Of a stretch of 64,000 nt of DNA, positions 30,032-40,810 are shown one piece after another. Within the stretch, counting starts at the first letter, position 1. Every line of letters begins with the position of its first letter. The DNA comes from Dermacentor variabilis (taxonomy: Eukaryota; Arthropoda; Arachnida; Ixodida; Ixodidae): the NCBI RefSeq assembly GCF_050947875.1, contig NC_134569.1:13719131-13783130 (forward strand), written 5' to 3'. A program made the position numbers and the translations under genes. The notes beneath the pieces are model-generated. The model was given only the letters and a program-made list of their open reading frames with translations, made no database searches and had not been told where the DNA came from.

Positions 30032-30866
30032 GCTGGTACGATCTGTTGGGAACTCGGCGCTGACGCCCGTGGTTGTACCTGGGTCGCAAGCCCCAAGGGT
30101 AGCGTTGGCCTGGCGGCCTGGGGTACAACTGCAAGCATCCGAAGGTCCCGGCAAAGCATGAGTCGACAGGTAACAACGAAACAACTTGTTTATTTTAACA
30201 TCGCAAAGAGTTGGCGGTCAGGTTTGACCGAAGTAGAGAGACGGGAGAGCACTTCACTCAGCAGAAGAAATCGGAGCCCTCCTCTGGCGTCCGGGGGCAT
30301 CTGTTTTTATACTCTCGCAGTTGAGGGCAAGAAGGAACCCCTCAAAAGACGAGCACGTGAATGTACAATGGGCTAATGGTGACGCACACTGTCGTAGCGA
30401 TGCCGTAGCACCATGTCGTGGCGCTGCGCACGATCTCGTAGCACCTGGTCGTGGCGCTGCGCAGCACACTGTCGTGGCGCTGCGCAGCATACTGTCGTGG
30501 CGCTGCGCAGCATACTGTCGTGGCGCTGCGCAGCACACTGTCGTGGCGCTGCCGGTCGGACACAATGACTGTAACGAGAAGATGGTCCCTGCTTTGGCAT
30601 CGCCTGTTTCGGGCACAATGACTGGAACGAGATCCCTGCTTTGGCATCGCCTGTTTCGGGCCCAATAACTGGAAGGAGATCCCTGCTTTGGCCTCGCCTG
30701 TTTCGGGCACAATGACTGGAACGAAATCCCTAGGCGGTCGCATCGCCGCAGACGCGCCTGGAAACACCTGGCGATGAGTGTTGCGGTGACGACGATCGGG
30801 CCAAAATGTCCGCCGCCCCGCCGCCGTCGCGCCGGCAAAACCACGTGTCGCAGGCGAAACGCAACA
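29978..30866 (-). repeat. 5' LTR of the Gmr1-type element
   Basis: Identical to 23825-24713 except for one base that I can see. It contains U3 tandem repeats (30414-30552, 30586-30728), TATAAAAA at 30304-30311 and AATAAA at 30189-30194, all on the minus strand. It drives transcription toward lower coordinates. Confidence 0.93.
30304..30311 (-). promoter_or_regulatory. TATA box of the 5' LTR
   Basis: TATAAAAA on the minus strand inside the 5' LTR, downstream of the U3 tandem arrays. It is the best TATA match in the LTR. Confidence 0.6.
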
Positions 30867-31197
30867 GCGCCCGCCGTGTCACGCACGCCGGCCCCCTTGC
30901 GCCAGAATCGGCGCGCACCGATCGCGACATGCCGCGGGACGGACTCGGCGCGGTCGCCGCATCTCAGCTTTCCGGGTCGAGGCGCACAGGTCTCTCTTGC
31001 ATGTGCAGCGTCGCGGTAGCTGTTACACAACGCGCGGGACTCAGAAGCGCTTGCAAGCTGGTACATGTCATCTTGGAGTGGATGCCATCTCGTGCAGTCG
31101 CTAATTGCACGAGAGTTCGCACTGTCGGTAGCCAGCGCATCTTTCCTCTTCATGTATGTCCCGTCGTGAAATGTCTGTGCTCTTTGCCATGTTTTAT
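30867..31197. other. Flanking DNA between two retrotransposons; target duplication at its left edge
   Basis: Positions 30867-30870 are the GCGC partner of 23821-23824. The rest is GC-rich with no recognised gene. Confidence 0.5.
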
Positions 31198-31711
31198 TTG
31201 TTTTTTTTTTATTTATTTACGACACATCACAGGGTTTCCGAAGAAGCATAGAGTGAGGAGGGCACCGAGAAATAAACAGAGTTATGTCAGAAGACAACTA
31301 AAACAAAGCGCTGCAGTGTCATCAATATACTATACAAATCTATTTAGTATGTAATGCAAGAGAATGTGCAATCCTTGCACGATATTAAAATGTCTGCCCA
31401 ATTTTTCAAAAAAGCGGTTACGGTCAGTGATCGTGACGATGCCTTTGGGAAGATCATTCCAAGGTGCAATGACGCGTGGTAGTGCAGATGAATTAAATGC
31501 TTGAGGCCTTCCAAAAATTATGTTGATTATTTAGATTATGTAGAATAAATTAGATTATTATGTAGGCTCGTGTTGCGTGCGTGCTAGAGTGAACTGGTAA
31601 GTGACTAGAAGGTGGCATATCACGTATTTATGTAGTAAAAATAAAAGTGAAACAGAGCAACGGGTATCCACCGGCTGTAGGTCAAGTTCTTGTTTAAGGT
31701 TAGTAATGTAA
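31198..31711 (-). pseudogene. 3' end of an old CR1-like element (part 1 of a split copy)
   Basis: It begins (minus-strand 3' end) with a TTTATTT-type tail at about 31200-31218. Toward its upper end it parallels the 3' coding end of the intact CR1/L2 element: GGTCAAGTTCTTGTTTAAGG then GTAATGTAAT here corresponds to the 7660-7690 region there. Many stops. It ends where a gypsy LTR-like repeat begins, and the missing RT continues at 36389, so one copy appears to have been split by insertion. Confidence 0.55.
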
Positions 31712-31895
31712 TGAACCCGCACATATCAGATATATCGGACAAAAATCATGTCACCTTTTCTAACTTCTTTATTCTTCTCCTCTGTCTCCCCCTGGCTCCC
31801 CCCGATCTTCTTCTACTTTTTCCTTTTCCTCACGCTTCACTCCCACAACATTTTTTCTTCGTCCCTCGTGGGATGGTATTTAAGCCCATTCGCTA
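31712..31895 (-). repeat. Decayed LTR, left (3') copy
   Basis: Shares CGCACATATCA, then TTTCTAACTTCTTTATTC and TCTCCTCTGTCTCCCCCTGG with 36210-36388. Homology fades after GATGGTAT. Ends are approximate. Confidence 0.6.
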
Positions 31896-31932
31896 TATGG
31901 TATTGTATGGTATTCCTTATGCGATGGCGCAC

Positions 31933-31958
31933 ACCCACTGTGGGGGATTGGCCAAGAT
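31933..31958 (-). repeat. Recurrent 3'-end motif, copy 3
   Basis: Plus strand ACCCACTGTGGGGGATTGGCC then AAGAT. CCCAC-T-GTGGG is a perfect small palindrome. It follows a recognisable zinc-knuckle C-terminus, which ties the motif family to the 3' end of I-type elements. Confidence 0.65.
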
Positions 31959-32300
31959 TTGGATGAAATTAGGCTATCTTTATTAAAAAACTGAAAATGG
32001 TAAAGCTAACTGGAGGAAATGAACAAAAATAAAATGTTTAAGAATTCAAGACAATCTCTTTGTAGCAATTATAAAATCCTCCACGGTTGAGCAAATATCC
32101 CTGTGGCACTGTCCAAGAGAGGAGGCTCCTAGAGAAAGGATATTTATAATTGAAAAGCTCAAACCAAGCTGTGTAAATCTTGATTCTAGATTTTTTCTTA
32201 AAGAAGTGAAACGGCGGCAGAATATGAAAAAATGATCTATTGTTTCATCTTCTCCACAGACTGGGCACAGAGGGGAGGGCACCAGACCAGCCAGAAGCCG
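31933..32300 (-). pseudogene. C-terminal and 3'-end fragment of an I-type non-LTR element
   Basis: The minus strand encodes LVPSPLCPVCGEDETIDHF and a further Cys, the CCHC-type zinc motif (CPxC...ET..H....C) that ends I, Ingi and R1-group ORF2 proteins. A 3' UTR with AATAAA and the GGCCAATCCCCCACAGTGGGT motif follows. It is 5'-truncated at about 32300, where the frame joins gypsy integrase sequence. Confidence 0.75.
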
Positions 32301-33300
32301 ATTCTTCATTTTCGTTCTTACGGATACACCAGACAGTTTTTAAGTAGCCTTGCTGACTTGCGGTTTTCATGACACGATACGGTGCTTTATAGACAGAGCC
32401 AGTGTTTGATAGTCCTTTTCTCACGAGGACCAAGTCTCCTACCTCCAGCACTGGTAACGTTCTGTTTTGCTTCTTATCAAAGTTTATTTTCATTCTCTCG
32501 ATAATTCGCTTGGCTGTCTTCTCTCCTTGTTTCTGCAAGCTGCACTATCTTGTCGACTCCCAAGGATACATCAGCGGAAAGATAAATTGGTTTCCAGTTG
32601 TAACAAAGAGTGGTGTACATCCTAGGCCAGTTTCGTGAAATACTGCTGCTTCAACGCAGCACATCTATCCTCCCGGGAAACTTGGGTACATGCTGATGTA
32701 TTGTTTCAGGTCCCAAATGTTTCGTTCCGCTAATCCATTAGCTGCTGGACGGTATGGGGCGGTGAATCTCAATGTCACCCCATGTCGTTGTCCCCATCCA
32801 TGCAGTTTATGGCTTCTAAAGCCTGGACCGTTGTCAGATATCAAAACTTTCACGTTGTCAAGCATTTCGCGGTTGAGTAATGAGATCACACTGTTGACGT
32901 CCTCTCTTCCTGGTTTCGCTGCTACTATCTTTGTGCATTCGTTCACGCAAACAAAGAACATTTGCGTTTTCTTCACATCTTCGGACTTCCTACGCAGCTC
33001 GGAGAAGTTCACGTGGACAACTTCGAATGGCGTCCCTGAATGTCTCGGCAATGTCATTTGTTCGTTTGGTTGTTTGAACTTCACTTTATTCAGTTGACAT
33101 TCGTGACATGATCGTACATACATCTTCGCGTCTAGTTTCACGTGAAGCCATGTAAACAGCTTCGGCAGCTTTATATGTAGGCTTTCCAAAACCCATCATG
33201 TCCACCTGCGTGAGCGCTATTATGAAAGAGATCCAAGATTTTATACAGAAGGGTGGGAGGCACTGCCACTTTCCCCTTCACTGTGGGCTGCGATGATTGA
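32301..33300 (-). pseudogene. Integrase remnant of the decayed gypsy element
   Basis: Minus-strand frames show an AGGHDGFWKAY zinc-domain start, MYVRSCHECQLNK (HHCC cysteines), VHVNF, a catalytic LISDNGPGFRS and YRPAANGLAER with the catalytic glutamate. After a frameshift a basic tail has LEVGDLVLVRKGL. The first catalytic aspartate is mutated (VHVNFSE where D is expected). It follows RNase H in reading order, unlike the other gypsy element in the window. Confidence 0.8.
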
Positions 33301-33645
33301 GTTCCTTCCCAAAGTATGGTGGCGTTCATTGCTTCTTGGTGAACTGAAACAGGCGTGACCGTCAACCTCGACGTAGCATCAGTGTACCTCATGGAAGCCC
33401 CAGGGCGATGACTGACTTCAAAGTCAAACTGGTGTAGCTTAGTCACCGAGCATGCGATCTTTTCTTAAGTACCGCGAACTTCAAAAAGTGTGTCAGTGCT
33501 CCATTATCAATATAGAGCTTTAATTTTGCTCCTTCTAAGTAGGAGCGGAAGTACCCAATGACTTTTAGGACAGCGAGAGCTTCTTTCTCACTTGTGTAGT
33601 TTGCTTCCGTCTTGGTGAAAATATAACTGTAGTAACCCACCATTC
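33301..33645 (-). pseudogene. RNase H remnant of the decayed gypsy element
   Basis: YTSEKEALAVLKVIGYFRSY and LKLYIDNGALTHFLKF correspond to the E-KE-LA-V and TDH..L blocks of the gypsy RNase H, followed by FDFEVSHRPGASMRYTDATS (usual D-ALSR). The TDH is changed and a frameshift splits the blocks. Confidence 0.7.
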
Positions 33646-33750
33646 AAAGCTGTTGGTGGGTTGCCTAGGTGGAGCCTCGTTCATACAGAACCCCTTCCAT
33701 GCGGTAATGCTACGCATGTATATTCAGGGGAAATGAAAGCGAGAAGTCGG

Positions 33751-34830
33751 TTAGGCAAAGTACACGGTCAGAAGAAATTGTGTACCGACTCTTCGTACGC
33801 GCAGTCGCATTCTTCTGTCTATCGAAACGTTACATTGTTTTTGCATCAAAATTGTTAAGCACCGTGTCTTCATAGTATAGTCTCGAATAAAAGCCCTGAA
33901 ATGGCCGGCCAGTCCCAAAAACAAGCGAATCGAATGGACATCAGATGGCCTCACAAGCTTAGCCATGCGCGTCACAGACTCTTCTTTCGTATTCTTGGTG
34001 GTACCATCCAATACTCGACCAAAAAAGTGACATTATTTTTGAAGAACTGGCTTTTCTTTTTAAGCTAACCTTTAGCATGACTTCGGACAAGGTCGTGAGA
34101 ACATGCGCAAGGTGTTTTTCATGTTGTTGCTCACTCTTATAGTATACATGATATTGTCTACATATACGTTGCAGAAACTACCAATAAAAGGGCTCGGAAC
34201 TGTACCCATTATCTTCTGACGCCAGCTGGGCGACTTTTGCAACCAAATGAAAGACGATTATTTTCATAAATGTCAATGACGTCTCAAAGGCGGTGTATTG
34301 CTTGGTCTCTTCTTGAAGGGGCATTTGCCAGAAGCCTTTTCACAGATCTGTTCTGGAAAACCAGGTACATCCGCTTGTTTCGTCAGTGATGCTGTCTATT
34401 CGAGGCATTGAAAATGGGATCAGATGCACCTGGTTGTTGATCGCTCTATGTAGGCAGTGCACAGCCTGAGGCTACTGTCTTCTTTTGGAGCGATGCTGAT
34501 TGGCGATGCAAATGGCAATACAGATGGACGAATGATATCAGCATTTAACATCTTTTGAAGCTCCTCTTTCAGCCATGTCTTCTTTTCCCTCGATAGGTTG
34601 TAGGGCTTTTTCCGGACTATAGTGGTGCCGCGTAATTTAAAGAGGACTTCAAACTTGGAGCTACCAGGAGGATAGCCTCCTAAGCAGAACAGTTCCGTGT
34701 AGAGTTTCCGAATACTGTCTGCATTCTTCTGTCTGAGAATTTGCTTTGCACCTGTCATGGGTTTGGGATAATCTTTATCGGGGGTTAGAGACACAGTGTC
34801 GCCGAACTCAATGTTTAGCCTCAATGATTT
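33751..34830 (-). pseudogene. Reverse transcriptase remnant of the decayed gypsy element
   Basis: N-terminal RT sequence is clear at 34824-34420 (KKPYNLSREKKTWLKEELQ, NADIIRPSVLPFASPISIAP). After frameshifts, weaker palm sequence covers 34.4-34.05 kb. A connection block (RPSDVHSIRLFLGLAGHFRAFI) is at 34011-33751. The catalytic YxDD is not intact. Confidence 0.75.
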
Positions 34831-34875
34831 TCATGTCCAGACGAAAGAGGAGAAAGTCGTATTCGACACCTTCTA

Positions 34876-35103
34876 TCACCAAAGCCAGAACGTGTGCGTA
34901 CTGCAACTCATATATATTAGCCTTAAGCTTATCCATTTACAGTGCTTCTTTTCACGACCGTCATAACCTCGTACAAGTACTGATCTGCCTGTGAATATGT
35001 CTTTTGCATGTGCTCTGCTTCTTTTGAGTATTGATATTGTACCTTCACTGTCGACAATAGGTCGCAGGTACTGTCCGTTTACTTCAAGTTGAATGTCAAG
35101 CAA
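34876..35103 (-). pseudogene. Retropepsin remnant of the decayed gypsy element
   Basis: LEVNGQYLRPIVDSEGTISI matches the VDSGAT.S active-site region of gypsy proteases with the Gly-Ala disrupted. A RSVLVRGYDG-type stretch follows. It lies between gag and RT remnants. Confidence 0.6.
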
Positions 35104-35239
35104 AGTTCAAATCAGTAAGATGGTGTCGTTTCGCTTCGGTTGAACACACTCACTCTTTGGTGTCATTTGTTTCTGTTTGAACATTGTTGATGACTGCAAG
35201 ACGTCACCGGGTCCTGAGTGGGCCGCACGTAGTCTGATA

Positions 35240-36209
35240 TTTGCACTATCTTGAAGTTGTGGCGACCTTACATCCGAGTTGCTGGACTGAGAATCTGACT
35301 GTCCCTGAAGGCCTGGCCACGTCTTGTAGCTCCTCTCCGACCAGTAATGACGGAATACTTATACCAGCTCTAGTAGTGCCTCGAGAGGTTCCGGCCCTTC
35401 TATTTGAGCATGCCGCTGCAAATATCTTGGGAGACCGTCAATTACAAGCTCTAAAACAGATCTTGATGGCAAATCTTGTTCAGCAAGTCGAAGCAGTCGC
35501 TCCATCTCAAGAAAGTAGTGAAGCAGAAAACCAGACCTACAACGGTAAAACAGCGCCTGGTCCCATCATTGTACGTTATTTCTTCGAAATGTTGACAGAA
35601 AACTCTCCTTCCACATGCACCAAGGTTCGGAAACATACTCAAAGAAGCGCAACTCATGCCACTTTTCCGCTACACCACTGAAAAATTGTCGCATGTTTTA
35701 GACCCGATGTTGGTCAGACAGCCACCCGTTGTGTTTCGCTCACAAAATGCGATCCATCCTTCTGGATTATCCAAGGATCTGTCAAAAGTTTCTTGCCCTG
35801 AAATTTCAACTGCATTGTTTCTCTTGTAGCGTAAAGCAGACAGGATAGCTTCCGCCATGGCATTCTGTTGCGAAAATTGTTGTTGCATCGCTAGGCCTGA
35901 ATAATTGTTGATCTTTCGTCATATGTTGCTGCACGACCGAGTGATCGTTCGAGTTCCAGGTCCACTGGAAACAGGGCCGCTGGAATATCCACCTTCACCG
36001 AACCTCGTTTAACGAGCTCTTCGGTCGACATAGAAGCTCGATCTAGAGATGCTCGATCCAGGAGCTCACCCGTTCTTGTGCACACAAGCAGGTCGACCGG
36101 AGAACCATCCTGGACTTGGTAGCCTTTGGATACCACTGGGTCGTTGTACCTCTTCACGAAAAAGGCACGCACATCTTCATTGACTTGCTGGCCACGCCAG
36201 TATATGTAG
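35240..36209 (-). pseudogene. Gag remnant of the decayed gypsy element
   Basis: Frames on the minus strand include SLDNPEGWIAFCERN and a KTCDNF-like stretch, typical of a gypsy capsid (F.G....W...FE). Upstream lies a frame with VNEDVRAFFVKRYNDPVVS. Several frameshifts. Assigned mainly by position between the 5' LTR and the protease. Confidence 0.5.
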
Positions 36210-36388
36210 TAAGCCCACACATATCAAATATATTGAACGAGCGTCATGTCGCAGTTTCTAACTTCTTTCTTATTCTCCTCTGTCTCCCCCTGGCTTCCGC
36301 CGGTGTTCTCCGTCTTCTTCTCTTTCGGCACGCTTCAAGTTACAATGAAATAGCGGTCGTTGTTAGATGGTATAAATCGAGCGGACCT
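36210..36388 (-). repeat. Decayed LTR, right (5') copy
   Basis: Partner of 31712-31895. Substitutions and small gaps are plentiful, in contrast to the almost identical LTRs of the 24-31 kb element. Confidence 0.6.
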
Positions 36389-37690
36389 ATTCTGGATAAA
36401 TCCTATCTTGTCAACGAGGCACTTCTGATGAAGAGAACAGACTGCTGAGGCGAATTCTAGCTGCGGGCGAACGAAAGTTATATAGGCAAATTTAATTGAC
36501 GTACATTTGTCTTATAATGACGCAAATTAGGACGCGAACAGCCAAGGTTTTTAGATGCCTTAGCACAAATGGCAGTTATGCGCTCTTTCCAGGAGAGAGT
36601 AAGAGTTAAGACTGATTCCTAAGTGGGTGTTAGAAGAAGCATGGGGTAATACTGTATTATTTATAGAATAAGGGAAGCGAGATATAGAGTGTTTGCGACT
36701 GAACGAAACTACGCTGCTTTTAGTTGAAGTAAGGATAATTAGCTGTTTATCGCACCAGAAGTTAATAGCATTAAGATCGTTTTGAAGAGAAGATGTTCAT
36801 TAGCATTTTTAATAATTCGGTAGACCATGCAGTCATCGCCAGAGAGCCTTATACTCGGGGTTATGTTAGTGCTAATGTCATTAATGTAAATTTAAGATAG
36901 TAAGGGGCCCAGGACGCTAGCCTGCGGTACACCTGATATTACGGCACAGAGTTAAGAAGAAAAGTTATTTGCCATTGTGAACTGAAGGCGACAAGATAAA
37001 TAGTTTCTAATCCACGACAAAGTTAAACTGTCATTTGCAAACGCTGATAGTTTTGAAATAAGACGGCAATGTGCTACACGGTCAAATGTTTTAGTGTAGA
37101 AAGATGCGGTCAGTTTGACGGTTATCATCCATGTTAGAATGTAGATCCGTGGTTAATTCAAGTATTTGTGTTTTGCATGATAATGATAAAGTTTTCCGAT
37201 TCTCATGCTGGTTACTGAAAAAGAAATTATTGGACTCAAAGTGGTTGTAAAGGTGTGATGAAACAATGTGTTCGAGATGTTTGCAGCAGATACACGTCAA
37301 TGAAATGGGACGATAGTTTTCGGCTGCCTGTGTACTTCCATTTTTAAATTTGGGAATAATCTTAGCAATCTTCCAGTCGGCCAGTAAATGTCCAGATGTT
37401 GATGACTGCTTAAATAGGTAGAATAATATTTGAAGTGAAATGTAAGAGGTATTCTTTCAGTATTTTAGAACTTATGTTATCACTACCGCGAGATATAGGT
37501 AGTTTAAGGTTAGAAATCAGAACATTATGCCTTCCAGCGAGATTCCAATCTTCGTATAAGACGAAAATCCGCTCCGGCAGCAGATGACTGAAGAGATTTC
37601 TCTTTATTTCTTAATTGTCTGAGTTCTTGATTAAAGCGCGCGCGAGCTTTATCATTAGTTATATTCATTAAGGAAACATACTTGTCCACC
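36389..37690 (-). pseudogene. RT remnant of an old CR1-like element (part 2 of a split copy)
   Basis: The minus strand parallels the intact CR1/L2 ORF2: sequence for a L.W..HV block near 36.6 kb, an eroded catalytic region and (V)PQ-type motif near 36.85-36.93 kb, a MTCICCKHLEHIVSSHLYNH stretch (37300-37240, compare LTCVCCKTIEHII in the intact copy), and an endonuclease-RT linker up to 37690. Many stops. The missing 3' end lies at 31198-31711, across the gypsy insertion. Confidence 0.7.
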
Positions 37691-37978
37691 AAAACCGAGA
37701 TTTTGTCTTTGAAAAAATCCGGTTTTCATTTCCAGAGCGAGAACGAATTCTATAGAGGCTTCGTTGTCTCGCCTCTTTGGCACTCTGCGCCGTCGTGTAC
37801 TTGCCGTTCCCATGTACCGCGGTGCTGTAATGTATGAAGTAACGTAACCTAATCACAGTTCGTTAGTGGCGTGCGCCCGTACTGCGGCCATTTTCAATAG
37901 CGCGATGTGTGAACTGCCAAAACACTTTTGACTTTCATGCGGGAAACGTGCCTCATAACAGGACCCTGTAATGCTTGC
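37691..37978. other. Short stretch with no recognised gene
   Basis: Nothing recognised. Confidence 0.4.
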
Positions 37979-37979
37979 A

Positions 37980-38116
<137 letters not shown>

Positions 38117-38640
38117 AACTGTTTTTGTTAATTTCGAAATATTAGGGTTATTAGCAAAAGAGGAAATGAAGGTCAAAGTTTCCGTTATCTTTTTTTGAAT
38201 TTCGCGCCGGAACACTAACGCCGGTAAGTCACTGTGGGGCCACGGATTTCAAAGTATATCTTCGTATTTAAGCCGCATTAGCTCTGCAAAAGTTCACGAA
38301 GCTCGCGGCGTTCAATCTTTGGCTCCATTATAGAACGCAGTCTTTTCCACTAAAGAATTAACTGGGCTAGCCTAGAAGACGACGCTGTCCACGACGAGCT
38401 GGTCCGGGATGAACTTCAAGGAGACCTGGCGACCCGACTTTTGTTATCGCACTTCTCCTGCCTCACCAAGCCGTCTTATCGTGGTGTTGTTGATTTTGAT
38501 ATTACAGGGGGTAATCTACTGATACAGAACAGAAGAAATCATTCCTCTCCTTAGTGTCCCTTTAACAGCCATGACACAGCAGTCAGGGCGCCGGGCAACC
38601 ACGTACCCTGCTCGCTAGCAGCTTGTGAATCCTTTCTCTG
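38117..38640. other. Stretch with no recognised gene
   Basis: No protein motif. The sequence near 38.22-38.5 kb may be a dispersed repeat, but I cannot show a second copy here. Confidence 0.4.
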
Positions 38641-38644
38641 ATCT

Positions 38645-40810
38645 TCTTCTTCTTCATCATCATCATCAGTCTGGCTACGCCCACTGCAGGGCAAAGGCCT
38701 CTCCCATACTTCTCCAAATACCCCGGTCATGCACTAATTGTGGCCATGCTGTCCCTGCAAACTTCTTAATCTCATCCGTCCACCTAACTTTCTGCCGCCC
38801 CCTGCTACGCTTCCCTTCTCTTGGAATCCAGTCCGTAACCCTAAATGACCATCGGTTATCTTCCCTCCCCATTACATGCCCTGCCCATGCTCCCCATTTC
38901 GTTTTCTTGATTTCAACTAAGATGTCTCTAACTCGCGTTTGTTCCCTCACCCAATCTGATATCTTCTTATCCCCTTAATGTTACATCCATCATTCTTCTT
39001 TTCATAGCTCGTTGCGTCGTCCTCAATTTAAGTAGAACCCTTTTCGTAAGCCTCCAGGTTTCCCCATAGGTGAGTACTGGTAAGACACAGATGTTATACA
39101 CACTTCTTTTGGGGGATAATGGCAACCTGCAGTTCATGATCTCAGAATGCCTGCCAAACGCACACCAGCCCATTCTTATTCTTAGGATTATTTCAGTCTC
39201 ATGATCCGGATCCGCGGTCACTACCTGTCCTAAGTAAGTAGATGTATTCCCTTACCACTTCCAGTGCCTCGCTACCTATCGTAAACGGCCGTTTTCTTCC
39301 GAGGTTGTTAAACGTTACTTTAGTTTTCTGCAGATTAATTTTTAGACCCACCCTTCTGCTTTGCCTGCCCAGGTCAGTGAGCATGCATTGCAATTGGTCC
39401 CCTGAGTTACTAAGCAAGGCAATATCATCAGCGAATCGCAAGTTACCGAGGTATTCTCCATTAACTAGTATCCCCAATTCTTCCCAATCCAGGTCTCTGA
39501 ATACCTCCTGTAAACGCGCTGTGAATAGCATTGGAGCGATCGTATCTCCCTGCCTGACGCCTTTCTTTATTGGGATTTTGTTGATTTCTTTATGGAGGAC
39601 TACGGTGGCTGTGGAGCCGCTATAGATATCTTTCAGTATTTTTACATACGGCTCGTCTACACCCTGATTCCGTAGTGCCTGCATGACTGCTGAGGTTTCG
39701 ACTGAATCAAACGCTTTCTCGTAATCAATGAAAACTATATATAAAGGTTGGTTATATTCGGCACATTTCTCTATCACCTGATTGATAGTGTGAATACGGT
39801 CTATTGTTGAGTAGCCTTTACGAAATCCTGCCTGGTCCTTTGGTTGACAGCAGTCTAAGGTGTTCCTGATTCTGTTTGCGATTACCTTAGTAAATACTTT
39901 GTAGGCAACGGACAGTAAGATGATCGGTCTATATTTTTTCAAGTCTTAGGGGTCCCCTTTCTTATGGATTAAGATTATGTTGGCGTTTTTCCAAGATTGC
40001 GGTACGCTTTAGGTGATGAGGCATTGCGTATACAGGGTGGACAGTTTTTCCAGAACAGTCTGCCTTTCAACAAATCTCCTGTTACCTGATCCTCTCCAGC
40101 TGTCTTCCCTCGTTGCATAGCCCCCACGGCTTTCTTAACTCCTTCCAGCGTTACTTCTGGGATATGCAATTCCCCTAGACTATTCCCTCTTCAATTATCG
40201 TCGTGGGTGCCACTGGTACTGTATAAACCTCTGTAGAAATCCTCAGCCACTTGAACTATCTTATCCATATTAGTAATGTTATTGCCGGCTTTGTCTCTTA
40301 GCGCATACATCTGATTCTTGCCTATTCCTGGTTTCTTCTTCACTGCTTTTAGGCTTCCTCCGTTCCTGAGAGCATGTTCATTTCTATCCATACTATACTT
40401 TCTTATGTCAGCTATCTTCCGCTTGTTGATTAACTTGGAAAGTTCTGCCAGTTCTATTCTAGCTGCAGGGTTGTAGGCTTTCATACAATGGCGTTTCTTA
40501 ATAAAATCTTTCGTCTCCTGCGATAGCTTACTGGTATCCTGTCTAACGGAGTTACCACTTACTTCTATTGCACTCTCCTTAATAATGCCCATAAAATTTT
40601 CGTGTATTGCTTCAACACTAAGTTCCTCTTCCTGAGTTAAAGCCGAATACCTGTTCTTTAGCTTGATCCGGAATTCGTATGTTTTCCCTCTTACCGCTAA
40701 CTCACTGATCGGCTTTTATGTACCAGTTTCTTCCGTTCGCTCCTCAAGTCTAGGCTTATTCGAGATCTTACCACCCTATGGTCACTGCAGCGATTATAGG
40801 TGACGCTAGC
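38645..40810 (-). pseudogene. 5'-truncated, frameshifted RTE-clade non-LTR element
   Basis: Minus-strand frames give, in order, the last residues of an APE endonuclease (40.8 kb), the linker with LSQETKDFIKKRHCMKAYN and LRDKAGNNITNMDKIVQVAE, then RT. The RT has YRPIILLSVAYKVFTKVIANRI, GFRKGYSTIDRIHTINQVIE, the catalytic FIDYEKAFDS, KKGVRQGDTIAPMLF and LRFADD. The thumb and C-terminal part follow (RGRQKVRWTDEIKKF). The QGD(T)I/FADD style and linker identify the RTE clade. The 3' end carries a CTGCAGTGGGCGTAGCCAG-type tail and ATGATGATGA-like repeats, typical of RTE. At least three frameshifts break it, so it is dead. Confidence 0.88.

Larger units (their letters stand above)
23825..30866 (-). 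mobile_element. Complete Ty3/gypsy LTR retrotransposon with Gmr1-type domain order
   Basis: It is a 7042-bp element on the minus strand: 5' LTR (29978-30866), a primer-binding-site-like sequence, a roughly 350-bp leader, one 1474-codon gag-pol frame (29624-25200), a roughly 490-bp 3' noncoding segment and 3' LTR (23825-24713). A GCGC duplication flanks it. I could find one difference between the 889-bp LTRs (G/T at 24147 versus 30300), so the insertion is very recent. The gag-pol is intact, so the copy may still be competent. The pol order is protease, integrase, RT, RNase H, unlike ordinary Ty3/gypsy elements and like the Gmr1 group. No env-like frame is present. Confidence 0.93.
31712..36388 (-). 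mobile_element. Decayed Ty3/gypsy LTR retrotransposon, ordinary domain order
   Basis: A degenerate direct repeat of about 180 bp (31712-31895 and 36210-36388) flanks broken gag, protease, RT, RNase H and integrase remnants, all on the minus strand in the canonical order. Multiple frameshifts and stops; it is old. A fragment of an I-type element (31933-32300) is inserted at its integrase end. The element itself sits inside a CR1-like copy whose two parts lie on either side. Confidence 0.75.

Noticed and set aside
30254..31153. 299-codon minus frame over the right LTR, and its 231-codon counterpart over the left LTR
   Set aside because: Repetitive translation of LTR tandem arrays that reads out into different flanks; LTRs are not expected to code here.
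31200..31220. Bacterial-type rho-independent terminator from a T-run
   Set aside because: No preceding GC stem; it is the simple-repeat tail of a retrotransposon in a eukaryotic genome.
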